Counted from the stretch's first letter, positions 43,932 through 53,325 are shown. The stretch is DNA of 64,000 nucleotides from Clostridium tunisiense TJ (GCF_000300195.1 NZ_AMQH01000010.1:1-64000), one strand, 5' to 3'. Numbers and translations: made by a program. The notes: generated from the sequence alone by a model not told the origin.

Positions 43932-45275
43932 TTATAATTTTAGTTCACTACTTATAAAACTTGTGTCAAAGTCTCCACTAATAAACTTTTCATTTGATAA
44001 AATCTCAAGATGTAAATCAATATTAGTGTGAATTCCTTCTATAATAAACTCACTTAATGCTCTTTTCATCTTATTTATTGCTTCATTTCTATCTTTGCCA
44101 TGAACAATAAGCTTTCCTACCATGGAATCATACACTGGAGGTATTTTATATCCTTGATATACTCCTGAGTCTAGTCTTACTCCATTTCCTCCAGGAATTA
44201 ATAAACTTTTTATCTCTCCTGGGGATGGCATGAAGTTCTTATAAGGGTTTTCTGCATTAATTCTACATTCAATTGCATGCCCTCTTAAAACAATATCTTC
44301 TTGAGTAAAACTTAAAGCTTCACCATAGGCTACTTTAATTTGTTCTTTAATTAAATCTATTCCTGTTACCATTTCTGTTACAGGGTGTTCTACCTGTATC
44401 CTTGTATTCATCTCCATAAAGTAGAAGTTTAAATTCTTATCAACTAAAAATTCTATGGTACCTGCATTTTTGTATCCTATAGCCTTAGCTGCTCTAACTG
44501 CAGTTTCTCCCATTTCTTTTCTTAAAGCTTCAGTTAGCACTACAGAAGGAGCCTCTTCTAGTACCTTTTGATTTTTTCTCTGCACAGAACATTCTCTTTC
44601 CCCAAGATATACTACATTTCCGTAGCTATCTCCTATTATTTGAATTTCTACGTGCCTTGGCCTCTCAACAAATTTTTCTATATACATAGAATCATCATTA
44701 AAGGAAGCTTTTGCTTCGGTTCTTGCAGTGTTGAATTCCTTTATAACATCCTTTGAATCTCTTACAATTCTAATACCTTTTCCTCCGCCACCTGCAGAAG
44801 CTTTTATCATTATGGGATATCCTATGGAGTTTGCAATTTTTAAGGCCTCTTTTTCATCTTTTACAATTCCTTTTGAACCAGGTACTACTGGTACCTTAGC
44901 CTCTATCATTATTTCTTTAGCCTTAGACTTATTTCCCATGTTTTCTATATTATCTGAAGATGGTCCAATGAATTTGATATTACATTCTTCACACATCTTT
45001 GCAAACTTGGGATTCTCTGATAGAAATCCAAAGCCGGGATGTATAGCCTCAGCACCTTTTAAAATTGTAGCACTTAATATATTCTTATCATTTAAATAAC
45101 TATCTCTTGATGGGGCAGGACCTACGCAAACTGCTTCATCAGCTAATTGTGTATGAAGTGCATCCTTATCAGCTTCTGAATAGATTGCAACAGTTTGTAT
45201 TCCCATTTCTCTACAAGCTCTAATTATTCTAACCGCTATTTCTCCTCTATTTGCAATTAATATCTTCTTAAACAT
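43932..45275 (-). CDS. accC: biotin carboxylase
   Basis: A 447-residue ATP-grasp enzyme that carboxylates the biotin of AccB using bicarbonate and ATP. Seen: 'ANRGEIAVRIIRACREMGI', the ATP loop 'KASAGGGGKGIRIV', 'ECSVQRKNQKVLEEAPS', 'NTRIQVEHPVTE' and 'GHAIECRINAE'. It is separated from accD by 168 bases without a clear terminator. Confidence 0.97.
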   Translation of the reverse strand: MFKKILIANRGEIAVRIIRACREMGIQTVAIYSEADKDALHTQLADEAVCVGPAPSRDSYLNDKNILSATILKGAEAIHPGFGFLSENPKFAKMCEECNIKFIGPSSDNIENMGNKSKAKEIMIEAKVPVVPGSKGIVKDEKEALKIANSIGYPIMIKASAGGGGKGIRIVRDSKDVIKEFNTARTEAKASFNDDSMYIEKFVERPRHVEIQIIGDSYGNVVYLGERECSVQRKNQKVLEEAPSVVLTEALRKEMGETAVRAAKAIGYKNAGTIEFLVDKNLNFYFMEMNTRIQVEHPVTEMVTGIDLIKEQIKVAYGEALSFTQEDIVLRGHAIECRINAENPYKNFMPSPGEIKSLLIPGGNGVRLDSGVYQGYKIPPVYDSMVGKLIVHGKDRNEAINKMKRALSEFIIEGIHTNIDLHLEILSNEKFISGDFDTSFISSELKL

Positions 45276-45298
45276 ACTATTACCATCCTAAATTAAAA

Positions 45299-45736
45299 TT
45301 ACATTCCTACAGCAAAGGTAAGTTCACACTCACAAGCAACTTCTCCATCTACTGTAGCTAATGCCTTTCCAATTCCTACAGGTCCTTTCATCTTGATTAT
45401 TTCAACCTGTAATTTTAATGTATCTCCTGGAACTACTTTCTTTCTAAATCTAGCTTCCTTAATTCCTCCGAAATAGGCTATCTTTCCTCTGAATTTTTCT
45501 GAATGTAAAAGGGCAACTGCTCCTACTTGAGCTAGTGCCTCTACTATTATTACTCCAGGTAATACTGGTTCTTGCGGGAAGTGACCTTGAAAGAAATACT
45601 CATTCATGGTTACATTTTTATATCCCACTGCACTTTTACCACTTTCTAAGGATTCAATATAATCTACGAATAAAAAAGGATATCTATGAGGAATAATTTC
45701 CTGTATTTGTTTTATATCTAAAGCAATATTTTTCAT
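45299..45736 (-). CDS. fabZ: (3R)-hydroxyacyl-ACP dehydratase
   Basis: A 145-residue hot-dog dehydratase. Catalytic His in '[20 protein letters not shown]', with the typical start '[17 protein letters not shown]'. With no FabA, FabN or FabM in this cluster, it may also take part in making unsaturated fatty acids, as proposed for clostridia; that is inference. The gap to accB is 10 bases. Confidence 0.96.
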   Translation of the reverse strand: MKNIALDIKQIQEIIPHRYPFLFVDYIESLESGKSAVGYKNVTMNEYFFQGHFPQEPVLPGVIIVEALAQVGAVALLHSEKFRGKIAYFGGIKEARFRKKVVPGDTLKLQVEIIKMKGPVGIGKALATVDGEVACECELTFAVGM

Positions 45737-45746
45737 AACTTATCTC

Positions 45747-46253
45747 CTAAAGCTTTATTTTGAATAAGGGCTCACCATACTCTATCATTTGACCATTTTT
45801 ACCTAAAATTTCTACTATAGTTCCCTCTACTTCACTTTCTATTTCATTCATAAGCTTCATAGCTTCAACTATGCAAAGTACAGTTCCCTTTCCAACTACA
45901 TCTCCCACTTTTACATAAGGCTCTGAGTTTTCGCTAGGAGAAATATAGAAAGTTCCTACCATTGGAGATTTAACCATGTATAAATTCTCATCTTCTACCT
46001 CTTTTTTAGGAACTTCTTTTTCACTTGATGAAGTATTTACTTCTTCCTTACTCACAATATGATTACAATCTACACCAACAGAACTTTCTTTTTCCTCAAC
46101 CAAACTAGATTTATCTACTGTTGTCTCACTTAAAACTACCTTTGTTGAATTCTTACTCATTCTTATCTTAATTTCACTAGTTTCAACTTCTAGTTCTTTT
46201 ACTGTAGAATCACTTAGTGCTTTTATAAGCTGCTCTATAGATTTATAATCCAT
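45747..46253 (-). CDS. accB: biotin carboxyl carrier protein
   Basis: A 168-residue carrier. The N-terminal helix is followed by a flexible Ser/Glu/Val-rich linker (about 35-95). The C-terminal biotinyl domain has the target Lys in 'CIVEAMKLMNEIE'. Start set at 46253: its ribosome binding site GGGAGGAATAATC is embedded in the last codons of fabF, indicating coupled translation. Confidence 0.96.
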   Translation of the reverse strand: MDYKSIEQLIKALSDSTVKELEVETSEIKIRMSKNSTKVVLSETTVDKSSLVEEKESSVGVDCNHIVSKEEVNTSSSEKEVPKKEVEDENLYMVKSPMVGTFYISPSENSEPYVKVGDVVGKGTVLCIVEAMKLMNEIESEVEGTIVEILGKNGQMIEYGEPLFKIKL

Positions 46254-46255
46254 GA

Positions 46256-47494
46256 TTATTCCTCCCACTTCTTAAATAATAATGTAGCATTATGTCCACC
46301 AAATCCTAAAGAATTGGACATAGCATATTTAAGTTGCGCATTTCTTCCCACGTTAGGTACATAGTCAAGATCACATTCTTCATCCTTCTCTATAAGTCCA
46401 ATAGTTGGAGGAATAAACCCTTCCTGTAATGCCTTAACACAAACAATAGCCTCTACTGCTCCTGCAGCTCCTAAAAGGTGTCCTATCATTGACTTTGTAG
46501 AACTTACTGGAATGTCATAAGCCTTTTCCTTGAAAAGATTTTTAATTGCTATGGTTTCAAATTTATCATTATATGGAGTGCTTGTTCCATGAGCATTAAT
46601 ATATGAAACCTGCTCTAAGTTAATTTCTGCTTCTTTCACAGCAATCTCCATAGCCTTTCTAGCTCCCTCACCATCATTAGCTGGTTGAGTTATATGGTAA
46701 GCATCACAAGTAGTTCCATATCCAACAATTTCACCGTATATTTTTGCATTTCTCTTCTGAGCATGCTCTAAACTTTCAATAACTAATATTCCTGCTCCTT
46801 CACCCATTACAAATCCATTTCTTTCTTTATCGAAAGGAATAGAAGCTCTTTTAGGATCTTCACTTCTGCTTAAAGCTGTTAGGGATGTAAATCCTGCCAC
46901 TGCAGTTTCAGTAATAGGTGCTTCACAGCCCCCAGCAATCATTATATCTGCTCTATCTGCCTTAATCATTTCAAAAGCTTCTCCAATGCTATTAGTACCT
47001 GTAGCACAAGCAGTTACTACTGATAAACAAGGTCCTTTGGCATTGTATTTTATACCAATATGTCCACTGGCAATATTAGCAATCATCATTGGTACCATAA
47101 AAGGAGATACTCTATTAGGTCCTTTGGCAAGAAGCTTACTATGCTCATTCTCTAAAGTATATAGTCCCCCAATTCCTGAGCCTACTACTATACCAAATCT
47201 TTCTGAGTCCACTGAATTAATATCTAGCTTTGCATCCTTTATAGCTTCTTCACTAGCTACCATTGCATATTGAGTGTATTTATCCATTCTCTTGATTTCT
47301 TTTTTATCTATTGCAACTTCTGGATTAAAGTCTTTTATTTCTGCTGCTAATTTTACCTTGAAGTTTTCTGTGTTTATTGTCTTAATAAAGTCAATACCAC
47401 AAACTCCTTCTTTAACTCCATTCCAAAACTTATTTACATCATTACCTATAGGAGTTACAGCTCCCATTCCTGTAATTACAACTCTTTTTCCCAT
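46256..47494 (-). CDS. fabF: beta-ketoacyl-ACP synthase II
   Basis: A 412-residue condensing enzyme that elongates acyl-ACP with malonyl-ACP. Catalytic Cys in 'VVTACATGTNSIGEA', His in 'NAHGTSTPYNDKFE' and in 'STKSMIGHLLGAAGAVEA', and the C-terminal 'SNSLGFGGHNATLLF'. Its stop is 2 bases before the accB start. Confidence 0.97.
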   Translation of the reverse strand: MGKRVVITGMGAVTPIGNDVNKFWNGVKEGVCGIDFIKTINTENFKVKLAAEIKDFNPEVAIDKKEIKRMDKYTQYAMVASEEAIKDAKLDINSVDSERFGIVVGSGIGGLYTLENEHSKLLAKGPNRVSPFMVPMMIANIASGHIGIKYNAKGPCLSVVTACATGTNSIGEAFEMIKADRADIMIAGGCEAPITETAVAGFTSLTALSRSEDPKRASIPFDKERNGFVMGEGAGILVIESLEHAQKRNAKIYGEIVGYGTTCDAYHITQPANDGEGARKAMEIAVKEAEINLEQVSYINAHGTSTPYNDKFETIAIKNLFKEKAYDIPVSSTKSMIGHLLGAAGAVEAIVCVKALQEGFIPPTIGLIEKDEECDLDYVPNVGRNAQLKYAMSNSLGFGGHNATLLFKKWEE

Positions 47495-47512
47495 TTAAAT
47501 TCCCTCCTAATC

Positions 47513-48253
47513 CTACATTACCATTCCGCCATCAACATGAACAACTTGACCTGTAATATAACTTGCCATGTTTGATGCTAAAAATACAGCGAGATTTGCT
47601 ACATCCTCGCCTTTTCCAAAAGCCTTAAGAGGTATGCCATTTAGCATTGCTTCTTTAACTTTATCACTTAAAACCTCAGTCATATCACTTTCAATAAATC
47701 CAGGGGCAATGGCATTTACTGTTATTCCTCTTGAACCAACTTCCTTAGCAAGAGATTTCGTAAATCCAATTACTCCAGCTTTAGAAGCTGCATAATTTGC
47801 CTGACCAGCATTTCCTATAACCCCTACTACGGAAGAAATATTTATGATCCTTCCACCTTTAGCTTTTATCATTTTAGAAATTACTGCCTTTGACGTATTA
47901 AAGGTTCCTTTAAGATTTGTGTTTATAACTGAGTCAAAATCTTCTTCTTTCATTCTCATAAACAGTCCATCTTTAGTTATTCCTGCATTATTAACTAAAA
48001 TATCTACAGAGTTTAACTCCTCTATAGTAGTATTAATTAAGTTTTCTGCATCCTTAAAATTACTAATATCACCTTTGACCTTTATAGCCCTAACTCCATA
48101 GGCTTCTATTTCCTTAACTAAATTATCTGCAAGTTCTTCATTGCCTCTATAATTAATAACTACATTAGCTCCATTTTGGGCAAAGGCTAATGCTATTGCT
48201 CTACCAATACCTCTACTTGCTCCTGTTATAATTGCATTTTTTCCCTTTAACAT
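47513..48253 (-). CDS. fabG: 3-oxoacyl-ACP reductase
   Basis: A 246-residue short-chain dehydrogenase (NADPH). Seen: 'ITGASRGIGRAIALAFAQNGA', 'NNAGIT', catalytic Ser in 'NISSVVG', and 'YAASKAG' (Tyr/Lys). The C-terminus 'TGQVVHVDGGMVM' is complete. It follows a 179-base gap after fabD. Confidence 0.97.
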   Translation of the reverse strand: MLKGKNAIITGASRGIGRAIALAFAQNGANVVINYRGNEELADNLVKEIEAYGVRAIKVKGDISNFKDAENLINTTIEELNSVDILVNNAGITKDGLFMRMKEEDFDSVINTNLKGTFNTSKAVISKMIKAKGGRIINISSVVGVIGNAGQANYAASKAGVIGFTKSLAKEVGSRGITVNAIAPGFIESDMTEVLSDKVKEAMLNGIPLKAFGKGEDVANLAVFLASNMASYITGQVVHVDGGMVM

Positions 48254-48432
48254 ATTCTACTCTCCCCTAATGTAATTATAGGCAGTTAAATCTTAAAGAA
48301 TTCATTAGGACTTAACTGTACCTGAAAATTTTTAATGAACTTTATTATATGACTCCCACTATGTCCTATGGTATATGCTTAATTTCAGTGAGAGTCAAAG
48401 CTAAAGCTATCCTATAAAAGTTGTTGGGACTT
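48254..48432 (-). other. structured fabD-fabG spacer
   Basis: A spacer unusually long for this operon. TGACTCCCACT (48350-48360) pairs with AGTGAGAGTCA (48387-48397) in 10 of 11 positions. A second pairing is possible between CAGTTAA near 48283 and TTAACTG near 48312. No T-run follows either on the minus strand, so they may be processing or stabilising hairpins rather than terminators. Confidence 0.4.
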
Positions 48433-49365
48433 TTATTGCAAAGCTTCTAAAACTTTACTTAAGGAAGCTAAATCCTCTACATTATATACCGTTAAGGCTC
48501 TATTTATTTTCTTTACAAATCCACTTAAAGCTTTTCCTGGACCTACTTCTATGAAGGTATCAACACCTTCACTTATCATTGTATTTATAGATTTTTCCCA
48601 TTGTACCGAACTTTTAACTTGATTTTTCAGTATATCTTTCAAATCTTCTATTCCTTCTAAAGTCTCACCAGTTAGGTTGGGTATAAACTTAATATTAAAA
48701 TCACTAAAGTTTACTTTACCTAATTCTTCTCTTAATCTATTAGAAGCATTTTCTAACAATTCAGTGTGAAAGGCACCACTAACAGGGAGTTTAATTACCT
48801 TTTTAGCACCTCTTTCATTCAAAAGCTCTATAGCTTTGTTTAGAGGTTCTATTTCCCCGGCAATTACAATTTGTCCTGGACAATTATAATTTGCTATAGA
48901 AATTACCCCTAAGTCCTTGCACTCATTGCAAATTTCTTGAATAATTTCCTGTGAAACACCCAAAACTGCAGCCATTTCACCCTTATACTTATCACTATCT
49001 TCTTTCATGAAGCTTCCTCTTTTTTCTACCAATACTAAAGCCTCTTCAAGAGAAAGTGCTCCACTGGCAACAAGAGCTGAATACTCACCAAGACTTAGTC
49101 CTGCTACCATCATAGGTTTTATCCCATGTTTCTTCAAAACTTCTAGAGCTGCTATAGAAGTAGTTAAAATTGCTACCTGAGTATTATTTGTACTCGTTAA
49201 CTCTTCCATTGGACCTTGAAAACATAGGTTAGATATATTTCTTCCTAAAATCCTATCAGCCTTATTAAATACTTCCTTCGCCTCAGAAAAATTATCATAT
49301 AATTCCTTTCCCATGCCCACATATTGAGCTCCTTGTCCTGGGAATATAAATCCAACTTTTCTCAT
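48433..49365 (-). CDS. fabD: malonyl-CoA:ACP transacylase
   Basis: A 310-residue transacylase that loads malonate onto ACP. Nucleophile motif 'GLSLGEYSAL' (GxSxG), start 'VGFIFPGQGAQYVGMGKEL', and His in 'PVSGAFHTELL'. Start set at 49365: its GGAGG site overlaps the final codons of fabK, so the two are translationally coupled. Confidence 0.96.
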   Translation of the reverse strand: MRKVGFIFPGQGAQYVGMGKELYDNFSEAKEVFNKADRILGRNISNLCFQGPMEELTSTNNTQVAILTTSIAALEVLKKHGIKPMMVAGLSLGEYSALVASGALSLEEALVLVEKRGSFMKEDSDKYKGEMAAVLGVSQEIIQEICNECKDLGVISIANYNCPGQIVIAGEIEPLNKAIELLNERGAKKVIKLPVSGAFHTELLENASNRLREELGKVNFSDFNIKFIPNLTGETLEGIEDLKDILKNQVKSSVQWEKSINTMISEGVDTFIEVGPGKALSGFVKKINRALTVYNVEDLASLSKVLEALQ

Positions 49366-49366
49366 A

Positions 49367-50317
49367 TTATCCTCCAAAATTAACTGAAGAAATCTTTTCT
49401 AAAACTTCCTTAGCACCTTCTACTAAGTCTTTTAAAATTTCTTCACAGCTTTCTTCTTTTTTTATTAATCCAGCTATTTGTCCTGCCATAACTGAACCAT
49501 TATCTATATCTCCTTCAACAACGGCCTTTCTTAAAGCCCCTGATCCTAACTTTTCAATTTCTTCAAAGGATGCTGCTTGTTTCTCTAGGTTAACAAACTC
49601 TCTTGAAAGTTTATTTCTAAGGACTCTTACAGGGTGCCCCGTGCTTCTACCCGTTACCATTGAGTCTATATCCTTTGCATCAATAACTTTTTTCTTGTAG
49701 TTTTCATGGACATTGCATTCTCTTGCTACTAAAAATCTAGTTCCAACTTGAACTCCTTGGGCTCCTAACATAAATGCTGCTGCCATACCTCTTCCGTCTC
49801 CAACACCACCAGCCGCAATTACAGGAATATTTACACTATCCACGATTTGTGGAACCAATGACATAGTAGTTAATTCTCCAATGTGACCTCCTGCTTCCAT
49901 ACCTTCAGCAATAACAGCATCAGCACCGCTTCTTTCCATTCTTTTTGCTAAGGCAACTGAGGCAACTACAGGAATTACCTTAATATTATGACTCTTCCAC
50001 ATATCCATATACTTTCCAGGATTTCCAGCTCCTGTTGTAACTACTTTTACCCCTTCTTCACAAACTATTTTTGCTACTTCATCTGCATTTTCACTTAGTA
50101 GCATAATGTTCACACCAAAAGGTTTATCAGTAAGTTCTTTTGCCTTTCTAATTTCTTTTCTTATATTTTCTGGAATATTAGTACCTGCTGCAATAATTCC
50201 AAGCCCTCCAGCATTGGACACTGCACTAGCTAAACTGCTATCTGCAATCCAGGCCATTCCTCCTTGAATAACAGGATATTTTATTCCAAGTATTGAGCAT
50301 ATATCTGATTTAATCAT
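49367..50317 (-). CDS. fabK: enoyl-ACP reductase II (FMN type)
   Basis: A 316-residue TIM-barrel flavoenzyme related to nitronate monooxygenase that carries out the last reduction of each elongation cycle. Typical: 'YPVIQGGMAWIAD', 'GGLGIIAAG', 'VIAEGMEAGGHIGE', 'VIAAGGVGDGRGMAAAF' and 'GAQGVQVGTRFL'. FabK is insensitive to triclosan, unlike FabI. Position between acpP and fabD is the classic Gram-positive order. Confidence 0.95.
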   Translation of the reverse strand: MIKSDICSILGIKYPVIQGGMAWIADSSLASAVSNAGGLGIIAAGTNIPENIRKEIRKAKELTDKPFGVNIMLLSENADEVAKIVCEEGVKVVTTGAGNPGKYMDMWKSHNIKVIPVVASVALAKRMERSGADAVIAEGMEAGGHIGELTTMSLVPQIVDSVNIPVIAAGGVGDGRGMAAAFMLGAQGVQVGTRFLVARECNVHENYKKKVIDAKDIDSMVTGRSTGHPVRVLRNKLSREFVNLEKQAASFEEIEKLGSGALRKAVVEGDIDNGSVMAGQIAGLIKKEESCEEILKDLVEGAKEVLEKISSVNFGG

Positions 50318-50332
50318 GTTTACCTCCTATGG

Positions 50333-50465
50333 TTAAGGTCAGATAGTATTTCCATCTGACCTTAAATAATGAACAAGTTCATTTTGTTCATTAACCTTGA
50401 AAGGATAATGAATCCTTTCAAAATTAATATTATGCTACTGACCTCTACTTAAAGAGAATTAGAGG
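50333..50465 (-). promoter_or_regulatory. hairpin-rich acpP-fabK spacer
   Basis: Four inverted repeats in a row: a perfect 12-bp stem (50333-50344 with 50354-50365) just upstream of the fabK ribosome binding site; AATGAAC-aa-GTTCATT (50368-50383); TTGAAAGGAT/ATCCTTTCAA (50397-50406 with 50412-50421); and CCTCT/AGAGG (50442-50446 with 50461-50465). No T-run makes any a clear terminator. They may tune the high acpP level against downstream genes by RNA processing; this is inference. Confidence 0.5.
50365..50387. repeat. interspersed palindromic repeat, copy B
   Basis: A 23-base sequence identical to 10086-10108 with the palindrome AATGAAC-aa-GTTCATT at its core. It lies in the acpP-fabK spacer. 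Confidence 0.6.
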
Positions 50466-50492
50466 TTTCTCTTTCTAAGCTAAGGTTAATTC

Positions 50493-50726
50493 TTATTCTT
50501 CAACCTTAGACTTCACGTAATTTACTATATCTCCTATTGTTTTAATGTTTTCAATATCCTCATTTGGAATTTCAATATTAAATTCTTCTTCTAAGCTCAT
50601 AACAATTTCAAATATTTCTAAAGAGTCTACTCCTAAATCTTCTGTGAAAGTTGATTCTACTTTTACTTCCTCTACCTCCATAGATAACTGATCTGCTATA
50701 ACCTTTTTAACTTTTTCTAATACCAT
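50493..50726 (-). CDS. acpP: acyl carrier protein
   Basis: A 77-residue acidic four-helix carrier. The phosphopantetheine attachment Ser is in 'EDLGVDSLEIFEIVMSLEEEF'. It carries growing acyl chains between all Fab enzymes. Strong GAGGAG ribosome binding site. Confidence 0.97.
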   Translation of the reverse strand: MVLEKVKKVIADQLSMEVEEVKVESTFTEDLGVDSLEIFEIVMSLEEEFNIEIPNEDIENIKTIGDIVNYVKSKVEE

Positions 50727-50805
50727 TTTAAATTCCTCCTCAAATTTGTTTATATATGATTAAGTTTTGTTTTTATCAATTATATACATTTACCTATTAT
50801 TTGGT

Positions 50806-51789
50806 TTAAAGGTCTTTATTCCAAGTTATTAGTGCACTTCCAAAAGTAAGCCCACCACCAAATCCTATAACTACAATTTTATTACCCTTTTTAAAGGCTC
50901 CACTTTTATTACCTTCATCTAAAGCAATTGGTATACTTGCTCCAGAGGTATTTCCAAATCTATTTAAATTAATAATAAACTTTTCTAAAGATACACCTAT
51001 CTTCCTGCTAAAGGCTTCTATCATTCTAATGTTAGCTTGGTGTGGAACTATAAAATCAATATCTTCTTTATTTAATTTTGCCTCATTTAGAATTCTATTA
51101 AATTCACTTTCCATAACTTTTACAGCAAACTTATAAATTTCTTTTCCTTCCATAGTTACCTTACTATTTACAGGTATTGTATCCATAATAAATGGATTTT
51201 CTAAGGCTACTGAACCACAGGTTAGTGCTTCCCACTTCTCGCCTTCACTTTTACAATTAATATAAGATAGTCCATCAACAGTGCTTTCCTTTAGTACTGC
51301 TGCACCTGCCCCATCTCCAAATAGTATGCTAGTACTTCTATCTTCCCAATTTATTATCTTAGATAAAACCTCAGCCCCAATAATTAATGCTGTTTTAAAC
51401 CTGCCAGAGGCCATAAAACCTCTAGCAATATCTAATCCAAAAACAAAACCACTACAAGCAGCATTAATATCAAAAGCCATAGCATTATGTGCTCCAATAT
51501 TTTTTTGAACTTTACAAGCTACTGAGGGAACTAAAGAGTCAGGGCTGCAAGTAGCTACAATAACAAGATCAATTTCTTCAGCCTGCAAATTGCCATCCTT
51601 TAAGGCTTCTAAAGCGGCTTTTGTTGCAAGGTCTGAAGTTTCCTCTCCTGTTGAGATGTGTCTGCTCTCTATTCCAGTCCTGGATACTATCCACTCATTA
51701 GAGGTATCCATTATAGTTTCTAACATTTCATTAGTAACCATATGTTTTGGAGTATAAGAGCCTGTTCCTATAATTTCTATATTTCTCAT
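50806..51789 (-). CDS. fabH: beta-ketoacyl-ACP synthase III
   Basis: A 327-residue initiating condensing enzyme that joins acyl-CoA and malonyl-ACP. Catalytic triad: Cys in 'DINAACSGFVFGL', His in 'VPHQANIRMI', Asn in 'FGNTSGASIPIAL'. Start set at 51789 with AGGAGG upstream; the upstream extension of the frame overlaps the end of fabT. Confidence 0.96.
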   Translation of the reverse strand: MRNIEIIGTGSYTPKHMVTNEMLETIMDTSNEWIVSRTGIESRHISTGEETSDLATKAALEALKDGNLQAEEIDLVIVATCSPDSLVPSVACKVQKNIGAHNAMAFDINAACSGFVFGLDIARGFMASGRFKTALIIGAEVLSKIINWEDRSTSILFGDGAGAAVLKESTVDGLSYINCKSEGEKWEALTCGSVALENPFIMDTIPVNSKVTMEGKEIYKFAVKVMESEFNRILNEAKLNKEDIDFIVPHQANIRMIEAFSRKIGVSLEKFIINLNRFGNTSGASIPIALDEGNKSGAFKKGNKIVVIGFGGGLTFGSALITWNKDL

Positions 51790-51799
51790 CTCTGCCTCC

Positions 51800-52264
51800 T
51801 TACTTGCCATCTAAGTGATACTTAGATTTAAAAAATAAATTTAGCTTTTCTAAGGATTTAATTAAAATCCCCTCTTCTTCCTTACTTAATCCATTTATAG
51901 TTTCCTCAACCATTGTTTGATGAAACTTTTGGTGAATTCTATATGCAAGTTTTCCTTTTCTAGTGAGGGCAATCATTACTGCTCTCCTATCTTCTTCGCC
52001 TCTTTGTCTTTCAACATATTCTTTTTTCACAAGTTTATTTATAGCAGTGGTTAAAGTACCTACTGTAATATTTAAGTCTTGGGCAACCTCACTCATAGTT
52101 CTTGATCCATACATTCCAATAGCTTCTATTGTATGTATTTCTGTTATTGACAAATCATTAAGAACTCCTTCCTTTAGAGCATTTTGCTCTATCTGAAGGA
52201 TATCATTAAAGGTTTCTACCAATAATTCATTTAACACTTTTTTATTTGAAGAAGTTGATAACAT
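51800..52264 (-). CDS. fabT: MarR-family fatty acid repressor FabT
   Basis: A 154-residue MarR-type winged helix protein. 'LSITEIHTIEAIG', 'TMSEVAQDLNITVGTLTTAINKLVKKEYVERQRGEEDRRAVMIALTRKG' contains the recognition helix and the wing. First gene of the fab operon, 11 bases before fabH. In streptococci FabT with acyl-ACP represses the cluster. Two matching palindromes in its own promoter support the same role here. Confidence 0.93.
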   Translation of the reverse strand: MLSTSSNKKVLNELLVETFNDILQIEQNALKEGVLNDLSITEIHTIEAIGMYGSRTMSEVAQDLNITVGTLTTAINKLVKKEYVERQRGEEDRRAVMIALTRKGKLAYRIHQKFHQTMVEETINGLSKEEEGILIKSLEKLNLFFKSKYHLDGK

Positions 52265-52283
52265 TTTTAATCTTCTCCTTTAC

Positions 52284-52312
52284 TTTGACAATCAAATATT
52301 TTGATAATCAAA
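52284..52312. promoter_or_regulatory. two FabT operators
   Basis: Two palindromes of the FabT type TTTGAnnnTCAAA: TTTGACAATCAAA (52284-52296) and TTTGATAATCAAA (52300-52312), with centres 16 bases apart. The second touches the -10 box, the first lies over the transcript start. Known streptococcal FabT sites have the core TTTGATTATCAAA. Confidence 0.87.
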
Positions 52313-52340
52313 GTATATAACTAATAAAACTATATGTCAA
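52312..52340 (-). promoter_or_regulatory. promoter of the fab operon
   Basis: On the minus strand: consensus TTGACA (52335-52340), a 17-base spacer, TATACT (52312-52317), overlapped by a FabT palindrome. Confidence 0.88.
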
Positions 52341-52518
52341 TATGGTTTTTATTAGTACAGAAATTTTTTTGTAATAATTTTACATAAAAATTTCTGTACT
52401 TAACTACTATTTTATTAGCATTAACTGTTTCCCTATTATTTCCCATGATCTATATCCTTAAACTCCTTTTCCATATTTACCACCAATAAGTTTGGTTGAA
52501 ATCCTAATTTTTCAGAAA

Positions 52519-52556
52519 AAAAATAGACTATCAGTATTTACTAATAGTCTATTTTT
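52519..52556. terminator. bidirectional terminator
   Basis: AAAAATAGACTAT pairs with ATAGTCTATTTTT (52519-52531 with 52544-52556). It ends the minus-strand gene at 52675 ahead of the fab promoter. Confidence 0.8.
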
Positions 52557-52674
52557 AGGGGTAAGGGGTAAGGGTTTATATTTATAGGTAACCAAATTAC
52601 TATTGTATAAATTTTCTTTGGTTCCTTGTTAGCTTTTACTTCTTAGAATATTAACACTTTATCCTAAACTTATA

Positions 52675-53325
52675 TTATGCTCTTTCTATATTGTATATAT
52701 AGTCATCTTCATTGTTTGTTTCATAGAATTTATACCCATCATTTACTGAACTTACAAATCCTTTTAAATATATAAATCTTAAGCTATAAAACAAGTTTAT
52801 ATCTGCACCCACTCTATCGAAATTGCCTCTATGAACACAAGAAGTGTTTATCCATCTCACTACATCTTCATCTGCTTGGATTAGTTTTTGCACTCTATCA
52901 CATGGCATTCCCTCAAGAATATAGTTGTTTAAAGTTGAAAATATATCCTTAGCATTTTCAGGACTTTCCTTGTGCTTTGCTATTTCACCTTGCTTAACTC
53001 CATTATTGTAAAATATGTCTTCTGCGATTTTTAGTGCATCATCTCCATATTTATCAATAAATCTTGCTAAAATAATAGCTACTCTGCTTTCTCCATTTTG
53101 AATCTTGTTTTGAAGCCATCCATGAATATTTCCTAAATCTATTAATTCTTCAATAGATTTAGTTCTGTCGATAAGTTCTCCAAATTCCTTTGTTTTTTCA
53201 ACTATTTCTCTTGCCTCTTCACCATAAACTTCAAGGTACTTATTTCTTAAATCCATTTCTATATCTTGGAACATAAGTATTTTATTAAATAACCAACTAT
53301 GAATTGGTGCTAAAAATGCGCTCAT
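52675..53325 (-). CDS. conserved clostridial protein of unknown function
   Basis: A 216-residue, mostly helical, soluble protein. Notable conserved-looking features are the start 'FLAPIHSWLFNKI', a repeat of the idea in 'IHGWLQNKIQNGESRVA', and 'CVHRGNFDRVGADINLFYSLRF' with Cys and His close together. That would suit metal or cofactor binding, but I do not recognise the family. GGAGAA ribosome binding site and its own terminator. Monocistronic. Confidence 0.75.
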   Translation of the reverse strand: MSAFLAPIHSWLFNKILMFQDIEMDLRNKYLEVYGEEAREIVEKTKEFGELIDRTKSIEELIDLGNIHGWLQNKIQNGESRVAIILARFIDKYGDDALKIAEDIFYNNGVKQGEIAKHKESPENAKDIFSTLNNYILEGMPCDRVQKLIQADEDVVRWINTSCVHRGNFDRVGADINLFYSLRFIYLKGFVSSVNDGYKFYETNNEDDYIYNIERA

